The notes: generated from the letters alone by a model not told the origin. Positions 1 to 8,145 are shown, counted from the stretch's first letter. The stretch: DNA of 51,898 nt from Pseudomonadota bacterium (GCA_963204785.1 CAUJHG010000019.1:1-51898); one strand, 5' to 3'. Translations and numbers: made by a program.

Positions 1-363
1 CCGGGCCGAGCGCATTTCCTGATCCAGTAGACTCGTCAGGACGTCAACGGAAACAATGAGCCAGTTCCGGGCCGAGCGCATATCCTGATCAAGTAGACTC
101 CGCGCCGCCGTCACCAAGACGCACGAATCGTTCCGGGCCGAGCGCATTTCCTGATCCAGTAGACTTCCGCAGCCTTGAGCCGGTCGAGCAGGGTGGTTCC
201 GGGCCGAGCGCATTTCCTGATCCAGTAGACTCGTGAACTACCGCGGCAAGGTGCTCCAGCGGTTCCGGGCCGAGCGCATTTCCTGATCCAGTAGACTAAC
301 GCCGATGGCGCGCTCGATGCCTGGGCTGTTCCGGGCCGAGCGCATTTCCTGATCCAGTAGACT
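1..363 (+). CRISPR. Type II-C CRISPR array, 6 repeats and 5 spacers, cut by the left window edge
   Basis: Repeats of 36 bp begin GTTCCGGGCC and end CAGTAGACT. They lie at 1-33 (first 3 bases missing), 64-99, 130-165, 196-231, 262-297 and 328-363. The five spacers are all exactly 30 bp: 34-63, 100-129, 166-195, 232-261 and 298-327. Repeats 1 and 3-6 are identical over the visible part; repeat 2 carries T19A and C28A. The anti-repeat of the tracrRNA near 4832 is complementary to the + strand repeat, so mature crRNAs should read spacer then GTTCCGG, which means + strand transcription. A + oriented terminator follows the last repeat. The 5' or leader end must then be outside the window, and the array may be longer. 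No spacer matches elsewhere in the window by eye. Confidence 0.97.
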
Positions 364-374
364 AGATGTGCGGT

Positions 375-407
375 AACCCCTTGAGAAATCGAGGGGTTTT
401 CGCTTTT
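375..407 (+). terminator. Intrinsic terminator after the CRISPR array
   Basis: A 10-bp stem (AACCCCTTGA at 375-384 with TCGAGGGGTT at 389-398, one G-U type pair) encloses a GAAA tetraloop and runs into TTTTCGCTTTT on the + strand. The minus strand has no T tract after the stem. The element therefore ends transcription coming from the array rather than from the cas operon. Confidence 0.75.
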
Positions 408-431
408 CTGCCATGGAAAACAGCGGACTGA

Positions 432-776
432 CTAGAACAAATGGAACTGTGGCGGCGGTTCTTTTCCTGGCTGCTGCGACCGTCCGCAGAAGGAGAGGAT
501 CCGTTCGTACTGCTTGTCGGTGAAGAGCAGGATGCTGACCTTGCCGTCTTCCGGCAAGGCGCTTGCGATGCGGGCTGACATCGTCTCAGCCTGATGCTGC
601 GAAACGCAGAAGCGCATGTACACCGAGTACTGGGCCATTTCGAACCCGTAGTCCAGAAGCTGGAACCGGAACTCTGCGGCGGCTTTTCGTTCCGCCTTCG
701 TTCCTACCGGCAGGTCGAACATCACGAGCATCCACATGAGGCGGTAGGCAGAAAGCGTGGTGCGCCCGTCAGCCAT
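432..776 (-). CDS. cas2: CRISPR-associated endonuclease Cas2 (type II)
   Basis: Cas2 is the structural partner of Cas1 in the spacer-integration complex. The 114-residue protein opens MADGRTTLSAYRLMWMLVMF and continues with DLPVGTKAERK, the ferredoxin-like beta1 strand with the conserved Asp (D21), then FRFQLLDYGFEMAQYSVYMR, which is typical of type II Cas2. The ATG at 776 was chosen because upstream in-frame residues (MANASHCCC...) are not Cas2-like. That start overlaps the cas1 stop by 8 bases, giving translational coupling. It is the last gene of the cas operon, and the array terminator lies just beyond it. No cas4 or csn2 follows, which fits subtype II-C. Confidence 0.95.
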   Translation of the reverse strand: MADGRTTLSAYRLMWMLVMFDLPVGTKAERKAAAEFRFQLLDYGFEMAQYSVYMRFCVSQHQAETMSARIASALPEDGKVSILLFTDKQYERILSFCGRSQQPGKEPPPQFHLF

Positions 777-1719
777 CTTTCCTGGCCGCCGATGAAGCCG
801 ATTGCGTTGCTTCCAGGGCGGATGCATCAGGCAGCAGCAATGACTTGCGTTCGCCAAGATAGACCTGCGCCAGGGATGTCGCCAACCGGTTGATGCACGC
901 GATGAGCGGCGTCATGCCGTCGCTGGTTCGCCTGTTGGTGTACAGGATTGCGGCGAGCGCGCGCTTGATCTCCGAATCCACGGCGACCGCACCGTCACAG
1001 TGGAGGCGATGGACCTCGGCGTCGACCAGTGGCCGAAAGGGTTCGATCAGGTCATCGACCAGACGCATCGCATTGCCTTGATGGCTGTGGAACAGCCCCA
1101 GCGTGGGATGCAGTCCAGCCGCGACTACCGCCCGCGTGACGGCCCCGCGCATCACCGTATACCCGTAGTTGAGCATTGCGTTCGGCCCGTCGGCGTTCCG
1201 GTCACGCCGGAACTCCGGGCCGAACAGCAGCGACCAGTATCGTCTGGCAGCCTGTGCTTCGACGTTCGTTGAGTCGCCGGATCGCACGCGCGGTATGAGG
1301 GCGGAGATTGGTGCGGTGGGTTTGGCGATGGCACCCAGTACCGCCGCCTGATGTCTGAGCTTGGATCGGACGATCTCCGCCCAGAGCCGCTTGCGCATCG
1401 GCAGCGGGGCGCGAATCTGCGCGTCGAAGCGGCCGGCCTGCATTCCGTGGCCCTCGACGGGCACGAGCATCGCCACGGCGTTGTGGTTGCTTCCGCACAC
1501 GACAAGCGGAGCACATCGGGCCGCCAGGGCATGGAGCAGGTTGTTCGTGTAACTGAGGCCGTGCGCGTGTGCAATGACCGCCGCCACATCGTCGATCGGT
1601 ACTCGTGCCATCGCTGTGCGGCTTTCCGTATCGGTGACCACCATGAAGCCGCGGTAGAGCGACAGGTGCCGACGATCACTTGCGATCTCGACGATACGGC
1701 CGACCGGCGAGGAGATCAT
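769..1719 (-). CDS. cas1: CRISPR-associated integrase Cas1 (type II)
   Basis: Cas1 is the integrase that inserts new spacers together with Cas2. The 316-residue protein has the expected metal-site positions: E154 in NVEAQAARRYW, the His region 211-213 in GLFHSHQGN, and D222/D223 with E226 in LVDDLIEPFRP, all in the family's usual order and spacing. Length is normal for type II Cas1 (about 300). The ATG at 1719 overlaps the cas9 stop as ATGA, and the 3' end overlaps cas2 by 8 bases, so all three genes are translationally coupled. The long N-terminal extension that is open in this frame lies entirely inside cas9 and is not Cas1-like, so it was discarded. Confidence 0.96.
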   Translation of the reverse strand: MISSPVGRIVEIASDRRHLSLYRGFMVVTDTESRTAMARVPIDDVAAVIAHAHGLSYTNNLLHALAARCAPLVVCGSNHNAVAMLVPVEGHGMQAGRFDAQIRAPLPMRKRLWAEIVRSKLRHQAAVLGAIAKPTAPISALIPRVRSGDSTNVEAQAARRYWSLLFGPEFRRDRNADGPNAMLNYGYTVMRGAVTRAVVAAGLHPTLGLFHSHQGNAMRLVDDLIEPFRPLVDAEVHRLHCDGAVAVDSEIKRALAAILYTNRRTSDGMTPLIACINRLATSLAQVYLGERKSLLLPDASALEATQSASSAARKDG

Positions 1720-4700
1720 CGGGCGACCCAGGAGCTGAACTCGCCGATTGCCGAGACGGTGACCCGTCGTCCCCCCGCACTCCTGAGGGATCCGGGCATC
1801 TTCGAGACGTACTTGAAGCCGCTGTCCTTGTCGCGGTTCCGGGCATCCACATTGGCTTCGAAGTGCTCGGCCATGAAGATCTGGCCGTTCGCTGAGATCT
1901 TCGCAATCCGGAACAGCCTTCGCGAACCGTCGATCACCACCGATAGATAGTCGTTGATGAAGATCCTCATGACGACCGGCCTGCCGTTTTGCCCAAGCGA
2001 CGCATGATGCAGTCGGGCGTGTCCCTCGGTTCTTGCGATTTGGTTCGCATCGAAAGTGGAGATCACGTCTCCGGACCACTTGCCGCTTTCGTCTCTCGTG
2101 ATCTCCATGCAGAAGTTGCTGTCACCCTTGTAGCCCTTGTAAGCCTTCGGGCTTCCATCGGGCTGCAGGCCATGGCGGTGGGCAGTATTCGGTGTCGAAA
2201 TGGGGATGACCTTGAGCGCCTCCTCCTTTCGGACTCTCTGGCCGTTCTCGATGGTCCTGTGTACGACCCTGCCATCGGGAAGCAGTCCGTAGGCGGTGTC
2301 GTTGTGCAACTGGCCCTCGTGGTTGTGGTCGGGGCGGTGGCTGACAAGCAGCGCGTCGATCGACGTTCGTGTCTGTTCCCGAAAGCTGGGCCATGGCATT
2401 GGCATGGACTCGACCAGGCGCTGCAGCTGCTGCTCTCGCGCTGATGCGCTCGCGCAGGCGAAGCGCTGGAGCATTCCCTGATCGGTGACGCCGACCACGA
2501 CGGCGTCGATGGCGTGGTGCCGATGATCGTCGCGGTTCTTGCGGGAACTTCCGGAGAGAATCTCGTTCAGTCCGAACTTGCCGCGTAGAAGCGCGGTCAG
2601 ACGGCCAGGGATCGCGCGGACACGATTGTGCGGGCAGATCAGTTGCAGGTACTCCTTCGCAATGCGTGACAGATAGGCGGTGTCGTTCAATGCACGCGCG
2701 AGAAAATCCGAGTCGTCCTTGAGCCAGCGCTGGAGGCCGTCCGCCGCGAAGCGCTTGGCCTTGTCTCGGGGCATGCTCTGGGCGCGCTGCAGGATCGCCT
2801 CGTAGTCGTAGCCTGGCGGGTTCGTGCCAAACGCCTCGAACGGTGTCCTGTCACCCTTGTCGCGGTTGGCTCTGCGCAGCGACACCGTCTGGTTGTTCAG
2901 GCTGTCGTCCAGCGTGCGCGAGAAGGGCAGGATGTGCTCGATCTCGACAGCTTCGGAGAACAGTCGGGTGAGGCTGATCTGCTCGCCGGTGTACGGGCAA
3001 CGCCGGTTCGCAATGTCTTCGGGATTCAGTTCGTACCAGAGCCGCATTCTCCTAAGGTCGGCAGCCTTCGGTTCGATGCCGAGACCGCGCCTGATCTCGT
3101 CACGCCAGCGGTCATTCTGCTTCTGGTTCTCCGCCTGCCTTGCCAGCGCATCCTTGCGCTGTTGCTGGCTTTGCTTGAGTTCGCGAGCGATCTCGATGAC
3201 CACCTCAGTGGGATGACCGTACTTGCGGAGCAGTGCGTTGACGACCAGGCGGAGCTGGTTCAAACCGATGTGAACCGTAGGATTCGCGATCTTTCCGAAC
3301 CTCAGTTCGGGCGGGTCGTCCTGTGCTCCGGTTCCGAAGCCAACATGTCGCTCGAGTGCTTCGCCGTAGTAGGGCAGTTCCTCGAGCACCTCGCCGGTCT
3401 GCTGCGCATGGGAGATGTGGGAGTGATGGCTGAAAGGGGCGCCTTGTGCTGCGGCCAGCGATACGGCGTCGGAGTACGGACGTACAGCGGAGGTCAGATG
3501 CGGGAGCAGAAGGGAAAGCGCGCGTTTGCTCAGGCTTCCGTAGCCGTCGGGAAGGTTCTGTGACGAGATGTGTTCGGCCGTGTGCTCGTCCACGCCTGCG
3601 TGTTCGACGAGCCAGTCGATCAGCGCACCCTCGCTCTGTTCCTCGAGAAGCCTCTCGACGATCGCGTCCTGCGTTGACAGGTCGAGTCGCGACCAGCGGT
3701 CGCCGAAGCACTCCTTTGCCGAGAGGATGCGAGCAGTGTCGTTGCCCTTGAGGCGGTCGCGCTTTGCGTCCTCCAGGTTGAAGCTGCTGTGGCCCGGGAG
3801 CCTGAGCAATCTGCGCATCTTCGTGAAGGTGAGAGATCCGCGCTCGAGTGCGGCCGCCAGTTCGTCCCGCTCGGAAAGACTGAGTGGGCGCTCCTCGAAT
3901 TGATGGACGATCCGGAGGTTGTTCAGTTCCTGGAGAATCCGGAACCGCTGTGTGCTGGGCAGGGCGAGCGGTGCACGGGGCTCGTCCGGTATGAGGGTGC
4001 AGCGCCCGGGAAGCACCGGCTTCAAGGGCCGCTGGAACAACAGGATGTCCTTGAGTTCTGCGCGTGCCACTTCGCTGAAGACTTCCGGGGCGATTGCAGC
4101 CTGTGCGCTCCAGAGCGCGTCGAACTCGTCTTCCACCATTCGACGGTCGATATAGAGGTCGTACTCGCGGTTGATCCGGGTCTTGCCATCTGCGCGCAGG
4201 ACCCGTGTCTCGCGTAGTCGAGCCCGAACCGGCTCACCGGCGGAATGGCGAAGGGCCAGCCACTCGCCGACGGTCCGGCAGTCGTGCGCAGCAAGCTGCT
4301 CCCGGACTCCCTTGATCGCCTGCTTCAGCGCGCCGCTCTCGTTGTCCCGTCGATCGGTCTTGCGATTGCTCTTGAAGCCTCTGCGCTGGTTCAGGTGGAA
4401 AAGCGCCCGACCGAACTCGAACGCTGTAAGTTGCTCGTCGAGGCCCCGCTTTCGAAGCACATAGGGATCAAGAGAGACGAGTGCACGTCTCGCGAGCTCG
4501 TCTTGGGGCATGAACCCGTGTCTTATGAGGGCATCCATCAACCGTGACTTGCGCTTCAGCAGGCGATCGCGGCGCCGCCGCATCTGCCGCGCAAGACGCC
4601 GTGTGACTGCGAGAGATGTGCCGTCTGTCGGTTTCCGTCCGTCGGAGAAGATCCGGACTCCGGTCTTCACAAGGGCGACCGGTTCATCGGTCGAATTCAG

Positions 4701-4772
4701 CCGGATGATTGCCCATCCAAGCGAGCTGGAACCCAGGTCCAGCCCAAGCCTGTAACGCAGCTTGCTACGCAT
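1716..4772 (-). CDS. cas9: Type II-C Cas9 endonuclease, compact (1018 aa)
   Basis: Cas9 is an RNA-guided double-strand DNA endonuclease that acts with crRNA and tracrRNA. Domains in order: RuvC-I with D12 (RLGLDLGSSSLGW); an Arg-rich bridge helix at about 57-85 (RRLARQMRRRRDRLLKRK); the REC lobe at about 90-490; RuvC-II with E527 (VVIEIARELKQ); HNH with H613 (AVEIEHILPFSRTLDDSLNN) and N636; RuvC-III with H753 and D756 (HRHHAIDAVVVG); and a C-terminal PAM-interacting part from about 830. Every nuclease residue is present. The HNH motif has Glu612 where Neisseria Cas9 has Asp before the His. The ATG at 4772 is preceded by GGAGGGG at good spacing. Length and the cas9-cas1-cas2 order place it in II-C. 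Base composition looks less GC-rich than the genes beyond 5111. Confidence 0.97.
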   Translation of the reverse strand: MRSKLRYRLGLDLGSSSLGWAIIRLNSTDEPVALVKTGVRIFSDGRKPTDGTSLAVTRRLARQMRRRRDRLLKRKSRLMDALIRHGFMPQDELARRALVSLDPYVLRKRGLDEQLTAFEFGRALFHLNQRRGFKSNRKTDRRDNESGALKQAIKGVREQLAAHDCRTVGEWLALRHSAGEPVRARLRETRVLRADGKTRINREYDLYIDRRMVEDEFDALWSAQAAIAPEVFSEVARAELKDILLFQRPLKPVLPGRCTLIPDEPRAPLALPSTQRFRILQELNNLRIVHQFEERPLSLSERDELAAALERGSLTFTKMRRLLRLPGHSSFNLEDAKRDRLKGNDTARILSAKECFGDRWSRLDLSTQDAIVERLLEEQSEGALIDWLVEHAGVDEHTAEHISSQNLPDGYGSLSKRALSLLLPHLTSAVRPYSDAVSLAAAQGAPFSHHSHISHAQQTGEVLEELPYYGEALERHVGFGTGAQDDPPELRFGKIANPTVHIGLNQLRLVVNALLRKYGHPTEVVIEIARELKQSQQQRKDALARQAENQKQNDRWRDEIRRGLGIEPKAADLRRMRLWYELNPEDIANRRCPYTGEQISLTRLFSEAVEIEHILPFSRTLDDSLNNQTVSLRRANRDKGDRTPFEAFGTNPPGYDYEAILQRAQSMPRDKAKRFAADGLQRWLKDDSDFLARALNDTAYLSRIAKEYLQLICPHNRVRAIPGRLTALLRGKFGLNEILSGSSRKNRDDHRHHAIDAVVVGVTDQGMLQRFACASASAREQQLQRLVESMPMPWPSFREQTRTSIDALLVSHRPDHNHEGQLHNDTAYGLLPDGRVVHRTIENGQRVRKEEALKVIPISTPNTAHRHGLQPDGSPKAYKGYKGDSNFCMEITRDESGKWSGDVISTFDANQIARTEGHARLHHASLGQNGRPVVMRIFINDYLSVVIDGSRRLFRIAKISANGQIFMAEHFEANVDARNRDKDSGFKYVSKMPGSLRSAGGRRVTVSAIGEFSSWVAR

Positions 4773-4796
4773 GCATGCCCCTCCGTATAGGTGTTC

Positions 4797-4826
4797 TTGA
4801 CTGTCCGACAGGAATCGTACGAGAAT
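4797..4826 (+). promoter_or_regulatory. Candidate tracrRNA promoter
   Basis: TTGACT at 4797-4802 (5 of 6 to the -35 consensus) is followed after 18 bp by GAGAAT at 4821-4826 (4 of 6 to the -10 consensus). Initiation about 6-7 bases later would fall at 4832, the first base of the anti-repeat. It lies back to back with the cas9 start, only 59 bases from the anti-repeat. Confidence 0.5.
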
Positions 4827-4831
4827 CGGCT

Positions 4832-4920
4832 CTACTGAATCAGGAAATGCGCTCTGTCCGCTAACAAGCTGAAAGATGCACCAGATGCGGGGCCGCTATA
4901 TGCGGCCCCTTCCTATTTCT
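4832..4920 (+). ncRNA. tracrRNA of the type II-C system
   Basis: The anti-repeat at 4832-4865 is the reverse complement of the CRISPR repeat from G1 to G33. It has an uninterrupted 16-bp block (repeat positions 11-26) and a second 6-bp block (28-33). The region for repeat positions 1-10 pairs with one wobble, two mismatches and one bulge. The tail (AAGCTGAAAGATGCACC) resembles the CTGAAAAGATGTGCC segment of Neisseria tracrRNA as I recall it. A strong terminator hairpin follows: GGGGCCGC at 4889-4896, loop TATAT, GCGGCCCC at 4902-4909, then TTCCTATTTCT. The expected length is about 85-90 nt. It is transcribed away from cas9. The ends are inferred, not mapped. Confidence 0.88.
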
Positions 4921-5110
4921 GCCTCCAGTGTGCATTGCGCTAGGCTCAAATCCTGCGCCTTGGAAATTTTCGTTCCGTCCGGCGATTCGCACGCAGGCGG
5001 CTCATCACCCCATGATCGCCCTCCTGCCGATCTATCCGTCCTGCCCTCGTTGGAACACAATCCCATCGAGCACGCGCGACTGCGCGGCGGGCTTCGAGGA
5101 GATGCATGCA

Positions 5111-5860
5111 ATGAATTCGGTCCTGATTCCGAAGAGCGTGCCGGTCGCGCTCGTTCTCGCGCTCTCCTGTCTGACGCTGACCTCCGCTGCCCAGGACTGG
5201 GGCGGGCTGCTGAAGCGGCAGCTCGAGCAGCAGGCGAACCAGTTCGTGAAGGACGCGGTCGATGCCGGTGCGAACGCGGTGCGCGGCGCGGCGCAGGGAG
5301 GCGGGCAGGGCGAGGCGCCGGCGCCGCAGGCTCAACCGCAAGCGCCGTACCCGTCACAGCCGCAACCGCAGTCCCAATCGCAGCCGGTTCCGGGCGACCG
5401 TTCGCCCGCGCCCTCGTCCTGGGGTCAGGCGGGGGAGGGAGCGCGCCGGGCCGCGCCGCAGGATCGCTTCACGGCGATCGTCGAGCAGGCGCCGCCGTCG
5501 ACGGTCACCAAGGGGGGCTTCGTGGTCAACAACAAGCGCGTGGCGGTGCAGCAGGAGCTTTCGCGGCGGCCGCCGACGCGCGAGGAGCTCGGGGTGGCGC
5601 TGCCCCGGGGCTCCCGGATGGTGCTGTACGAGACCGCGCTGCAGATCGCGCAGTATCACCCGCACTGGCGGATCTACGAGTACAGGGTCGACATGCCGCA
5701 GGCCGAGTTCATCCGGTTCTTCACCGACCAGGGGCTGAGCTTCGACCGCCGCAAGTTCTACCTGCGCTTCCCTGCGCCTTTCGGGGGGCGCGACGGCGAT
5801 TTCATCGATCTCTTCACCGAGGATCCGGTGACCAGGTTCCGGATCTGGCGCCGGCCCTGA
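5111..5860 (+). CDS. Secreted or periplasmic protein of unknown function
   Basis: I do not recognise this protein. The ATG at 5111 has GAGGAG 9 bases upstream and begins a clear Sec signal peptide (MNSVLIPKSVPVALVLALSC) with probable cleavage after TSAA, near residue 30. The mature part starts with a short Ala/Gln helix, then a low-complexity Pro/Gln/Ser linker (about residues 65-105), then a folded-looking C-terminal domain of about 130 residues with many aromatic residues (HPHWRIYEYRVDMPQAEFIRFF). The 249-residue protein has no membrane segment after the signal peptide. It sits between the CRISPR locus and a glyoxalase-fold gene 58 bases downstream on the same strand. No functional link is evident. 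Confidence 0.75.
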   Translation: MNSVLIPKSVPVALVLALSCLTLTSAAQDWGGLLKRQLEQQANQFVKDAVDAGANAVRGAAQGGGQGEAPAPQAQPQAPYPSQPQPQSQSQPVPGDRSPAPSSWGQAGEGARRAAPQDRFTAIVEQAPPSTVTKGGFVVNNKRVAVQQELSRRPPTREELGVALPRGSRMVLYETALQIAQYHPHWRIYEYRVDMPQAEFIRFFTDQGLSFDRRKFYLRFPAPFGGRDGDFIDLFTEDPVTRFRIWRRP

Positions 5861-5918
5861 GGCGGGCCTGGGCCGGTCTGCTTTCCAGTCGAGCACGTCT
5901 GCACGAGGAGAACGTCGA

Positions 5919-6389
5919 ATGGCCAGCATCAAGAGGATCGATCACGTCGCGATCGCGGTGCGCGACTGCGACCAGGCAACCGAGCAGTACGCGAAGCTGC
6001 TCAACGCCCGGCACGTGCGCACCGAGGTGCTGCGCGAGAAGGCGGGGATGGTGAAGGTGGCCTACATGCAGATCGGCGAGAACATCCTGTCGCTGGTGCA
6101 GTCGCTGGAGCCGGACGGTTTCATCAACCAGCACATCGACCGGCACGGCGAGGGGCTGCACCACCTGGGGCTGGAGGTCGACGACCTGGACGGCTTCATC
6201 GCGCAGGTGGAGGCCGGCGGCTTCCGGATTCCGCTGCGCGACGAGTTCAGCAATCGCAGCGAGGTGGTGCTGCGTCCGCGCGATGCCAACGGGGTGGTGC
6301 TCCAGGTGCTGCAGTGGAAGGGTGGCAGCGACGCCACCGTGGAGGATCGCATCGAGCGCATCCTGGCGCTGCAGAACCGGCCGCAGTGA
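5919..6389 (+). CDS. VOC (glyoxalase/methylmalonyl-CoA epimerase-like) family protein
   Basis: The 156-residue protein carries two beta-alpha-beta-beta-beta modules of the vicinal oxygen chelate fold. IDHVAIAVRD at the N terminus holds the first metal ligand (H9). GEGLHHLGLEVDD in the middle holds the second, and NGVVLQVLQWK is the C-terminal strand. This layout and length resemble methylmalonyl-CoA epimerase and lactoylglutathione lyase relatives. No methylmalonyl-CoA mutase gene is nearby, so the substrate cannot be assigned. A GAGGAG Shine-Dalgarno precedes the ATG. It is probably independent of, or loosely co-transcribed with, the secreted protein upstream. Confidence 0.85.
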   Translation: MASIKRIDHVAIAVRDCDQATEQYAKLLNARHVRTEVLREKAGMVKVAYMQIGENILSLVQSLEPDGFINQHIDRHGEGLHHLGLEVDDLDGFIAQVEAGGFRIPLRDEFSNRSEVVLRPRDANGVVLQVLQWKGGSDATVEDRIERILALQNRPQ

Positions 6390-6499
6390 GGCGCGCGCCG
6401 GGGCGAATCCTCGCGTTCCCGTAAGGGGCGTTGTGACGCGCGCGGCGCTCGCGGATCAGAATCGGAAGCTGTCATCTTCCGCAATGGGGGCAGGTTCGG

Positions 6500-8131
6500 A
6501 TGAAGATCAACGAGGCGGTTGCGCAGACGCTTCAGGAGCTCGGAGTGCGGACCGTCTTCGGTCTGCTGGGCGACGCGAACCTCTTCGTGGTCGACCACTT
6601 CGTGCGCAACTGCGGCGGCGAACTGGTGGAGGTTGCGCACGAGGCCAGTGCGGTGCTCGCGGCGCTGGGGCACGCGTCGGTGTCGGGGCGCACCGGGGTG
6701 GCCACGGTGACCTGCGGGCCGGCGCTGACCAACGCGCTGACTGCGCTGATCGAGGGCGCGAAGGCGCGGCTGCCGATGGTGCTGATCACCGGCGACGCGA
6801 CCTCGAAGTGGAAGTACTACCTGCAGACGATTCCGCAGCGCGAGATCGTCACGGCGGCCGGGGTCGGCTTCGAGCAGGCGAACACGCTGCACAGCGTCTG
6901 CGTCGACCTGGCCAACGCCTTCCGGCGTGCCGAGGCCGAGCGGCGGCCGATCGTCTTCAACATGCCGCCCTACGACCTGCAGTGGGAGGACGTGGTCGAG
7001 CACCGTCCGCTGCGGCTGCCCACCCTGCACCGGGCGAGCGAGGCGCTCGACAGCCCTGAGCTGGATGCGGCGATCGGGATGCTCGCCACCGCGAAGCGGC
7101 CGATCATCCTGGCCGGCCATGGTGTGACGAAGTCCGGCGCGCGCGACACGGTGCTGCAGCTTGCGCGCCGGCTCGAGGCGCCGGTGATGACCACGCTGCG
7201 CGCGAAGGACCTGTTCCACGGCGACCCTCTGAACCTCGACCTGATGGGGATCTCCTCCAGGCCCGAGGCGATGGAGGCGGTGCTCGCGAGCGACTGCGTG
7301 CTCGCGTTCGGGGCGAGCCTGAACTTCATCACCACCGGCAGCGGCGCGCTGGTGCAGGGCAAGCGGGTGATCCTCGTCAACGACGACCCGCAGGAGATCG
7401 GCAAGCACATGAGCGTGGACGCTGCGGTGCTGGGCGACTGCGGCTCGGTGGCCCGGCGGATGCTGCACTGGCTCGACGAGGCGGAGGTGGCGCCGTCGGG
7501 CTTTGCCGCGGAGGAGCGGGTGCGCGCGGCGGCGGCGGCGGTCGACGCGGCGCCGCCGCCTTCGCAGGCGCGCGGTGCGGTGCAGCTGGAGGCGGCGCTG
7601 CACGCGATCGAGTCGGCGATCGGCAAGGACCGGGTGCTGGTCACCGGGGTGGGACGCTCGCCCGGGCACGGGTGGAAGGTCTTCCACGTCGAGGAGCCGC
7701 GCCTGTTCGTGCAGGGGCACAGCTTCGGGGCGATCGGGATGGGGCTGGGCCACGCGATCGGCGCGGCCAGGGCGGAGCCGGACCGGCCGACGGTGCTGGT
7801 GACCGGCGACGGGGGCTTCATGCTCGGGGATCTGGTCGAGTTCAACACCGCGGTGCGGCACCGGCTCGACATCGTCATCGTCGTGATCAACGACGGCGGC
7901 TACGGCGCCGAGCACATCCAGTTCCGCGACCGGGGAATGGATCCGGCGATTGCGCACATCGGCTGGCCGGACTTCGCGCCGGTGGCCGAGGCGCTCGGCG
8001 GCAAGGGGCTGACGGTGCGCCGGATGGAAGACCTGGCGCAGGTGTGCGAGGCGATCGAGGGGCGCAGCCGCAGCGGGCCGGTCCTCGTGGACCTGAAGGT
8101 GGACCCGGACCAGGTGCCGCGGACCTACTGA
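6500..8131 (+). CDS. Thiamine diphosphate-dependent enzyme, acetolactate synthase large-subunit-like
   Basis: The 543-residue protein has the three-domain ThDP-enzyme layout. The N-terminal PYR domain carries the activating Glu (E48 in VEVAHEASAVLAALGHA), a central domain starts around residue 190, and the C-terminal PP domain carries the ThDP motif GDGGFMLGDL...VINDGG (about 436-466; NDGG replaces the more usual NN). Length matches acetolactate synthase, benzoylformate decarboxylase and related decarboxylases or ligases. No regulatory small subunit (IlvN) lies next to it, which argues against branched-chain amino acid biosynthesis. It is not Xsc, which is present separately at 16492. The substrate is unknown. 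A GGGGGCAGG sequence precedes the ATG. Confidence 0.85.
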   Translation: MKINEAVAQTLQELGVRTVFGLLGDANLFVVDHFVRNCGGELVEVAHEASAVLAALGHASVSGRTGVATVTCGPALTNALTALIEGAKARLPMVLITGDATSKWKYYLQTIPQREIVTAAGVGFEQANTLHSVCVDLANAFRRAEAERRPIVFNMPPYDLQWEDVVEHRPLRLPTLHRASEALDSPELDAAIGMLATAKRPIILAGHGVTKSGARDTVLQLARRLEAPVMTTLRAKDLFHGDPLNLDLMGISSRPEAMEAVLASDCVLAFGASLNFITTGSGALVQGKRVILVNDDPQEIGKHMSVDAAVLGDCGSVARRMLHWLDEAEVAPSGFAAEERVRAAAAAVDAAPPPSQARGAVQLEAALHAIESAIGKDRVLVTGVGRSPGHGWKVFHVEEPRLFVQGHSFGAIGMGLGHAIGAARAEPDRPTVLVTGDGGFMLGDLVEFNTAVRHRLDIVIVVINDGGYGAEHIQFRDRGMDPAIAHIGWPDFAPVAEALGGKGLTVRRMEDLAQVCEAIEGRSRSGPVLVDLKVDPDQVPRTY

Positions 8132-8145
8132 TCCGGGAAGCGGCG

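Noticed and set aside
1..363. Spacers directed at sequences in this window (self-targeting)
   Set aside because: No spacer match beyond the array was seen by eye. A proper search against the whole genome is needed, so nothing is claimed.
4773..4831. Separate small RNA or leader for the array here
   Set aside because: The only repeat-like sequence is the anti-repeat, and it is followed by a tracrRNA tail and terminator, not by repeats.
6062..7957. A 631-residue minus-strand reading frame opposite the VOC and ThDP genes
   Set aside because: Composition (Arg/His/Pro/Asp rich) and position show it is a shadow of the ThDP enzyme on the other strand.
6500..8131. ThDP enzyme as a second xsc or as IlvB
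   Set aside because: It lacks the Xsc signature PSEAFVETL and GLGGFQE blocks, and no small regulatory subunit gene accompanies it, so no specific name was assigned.
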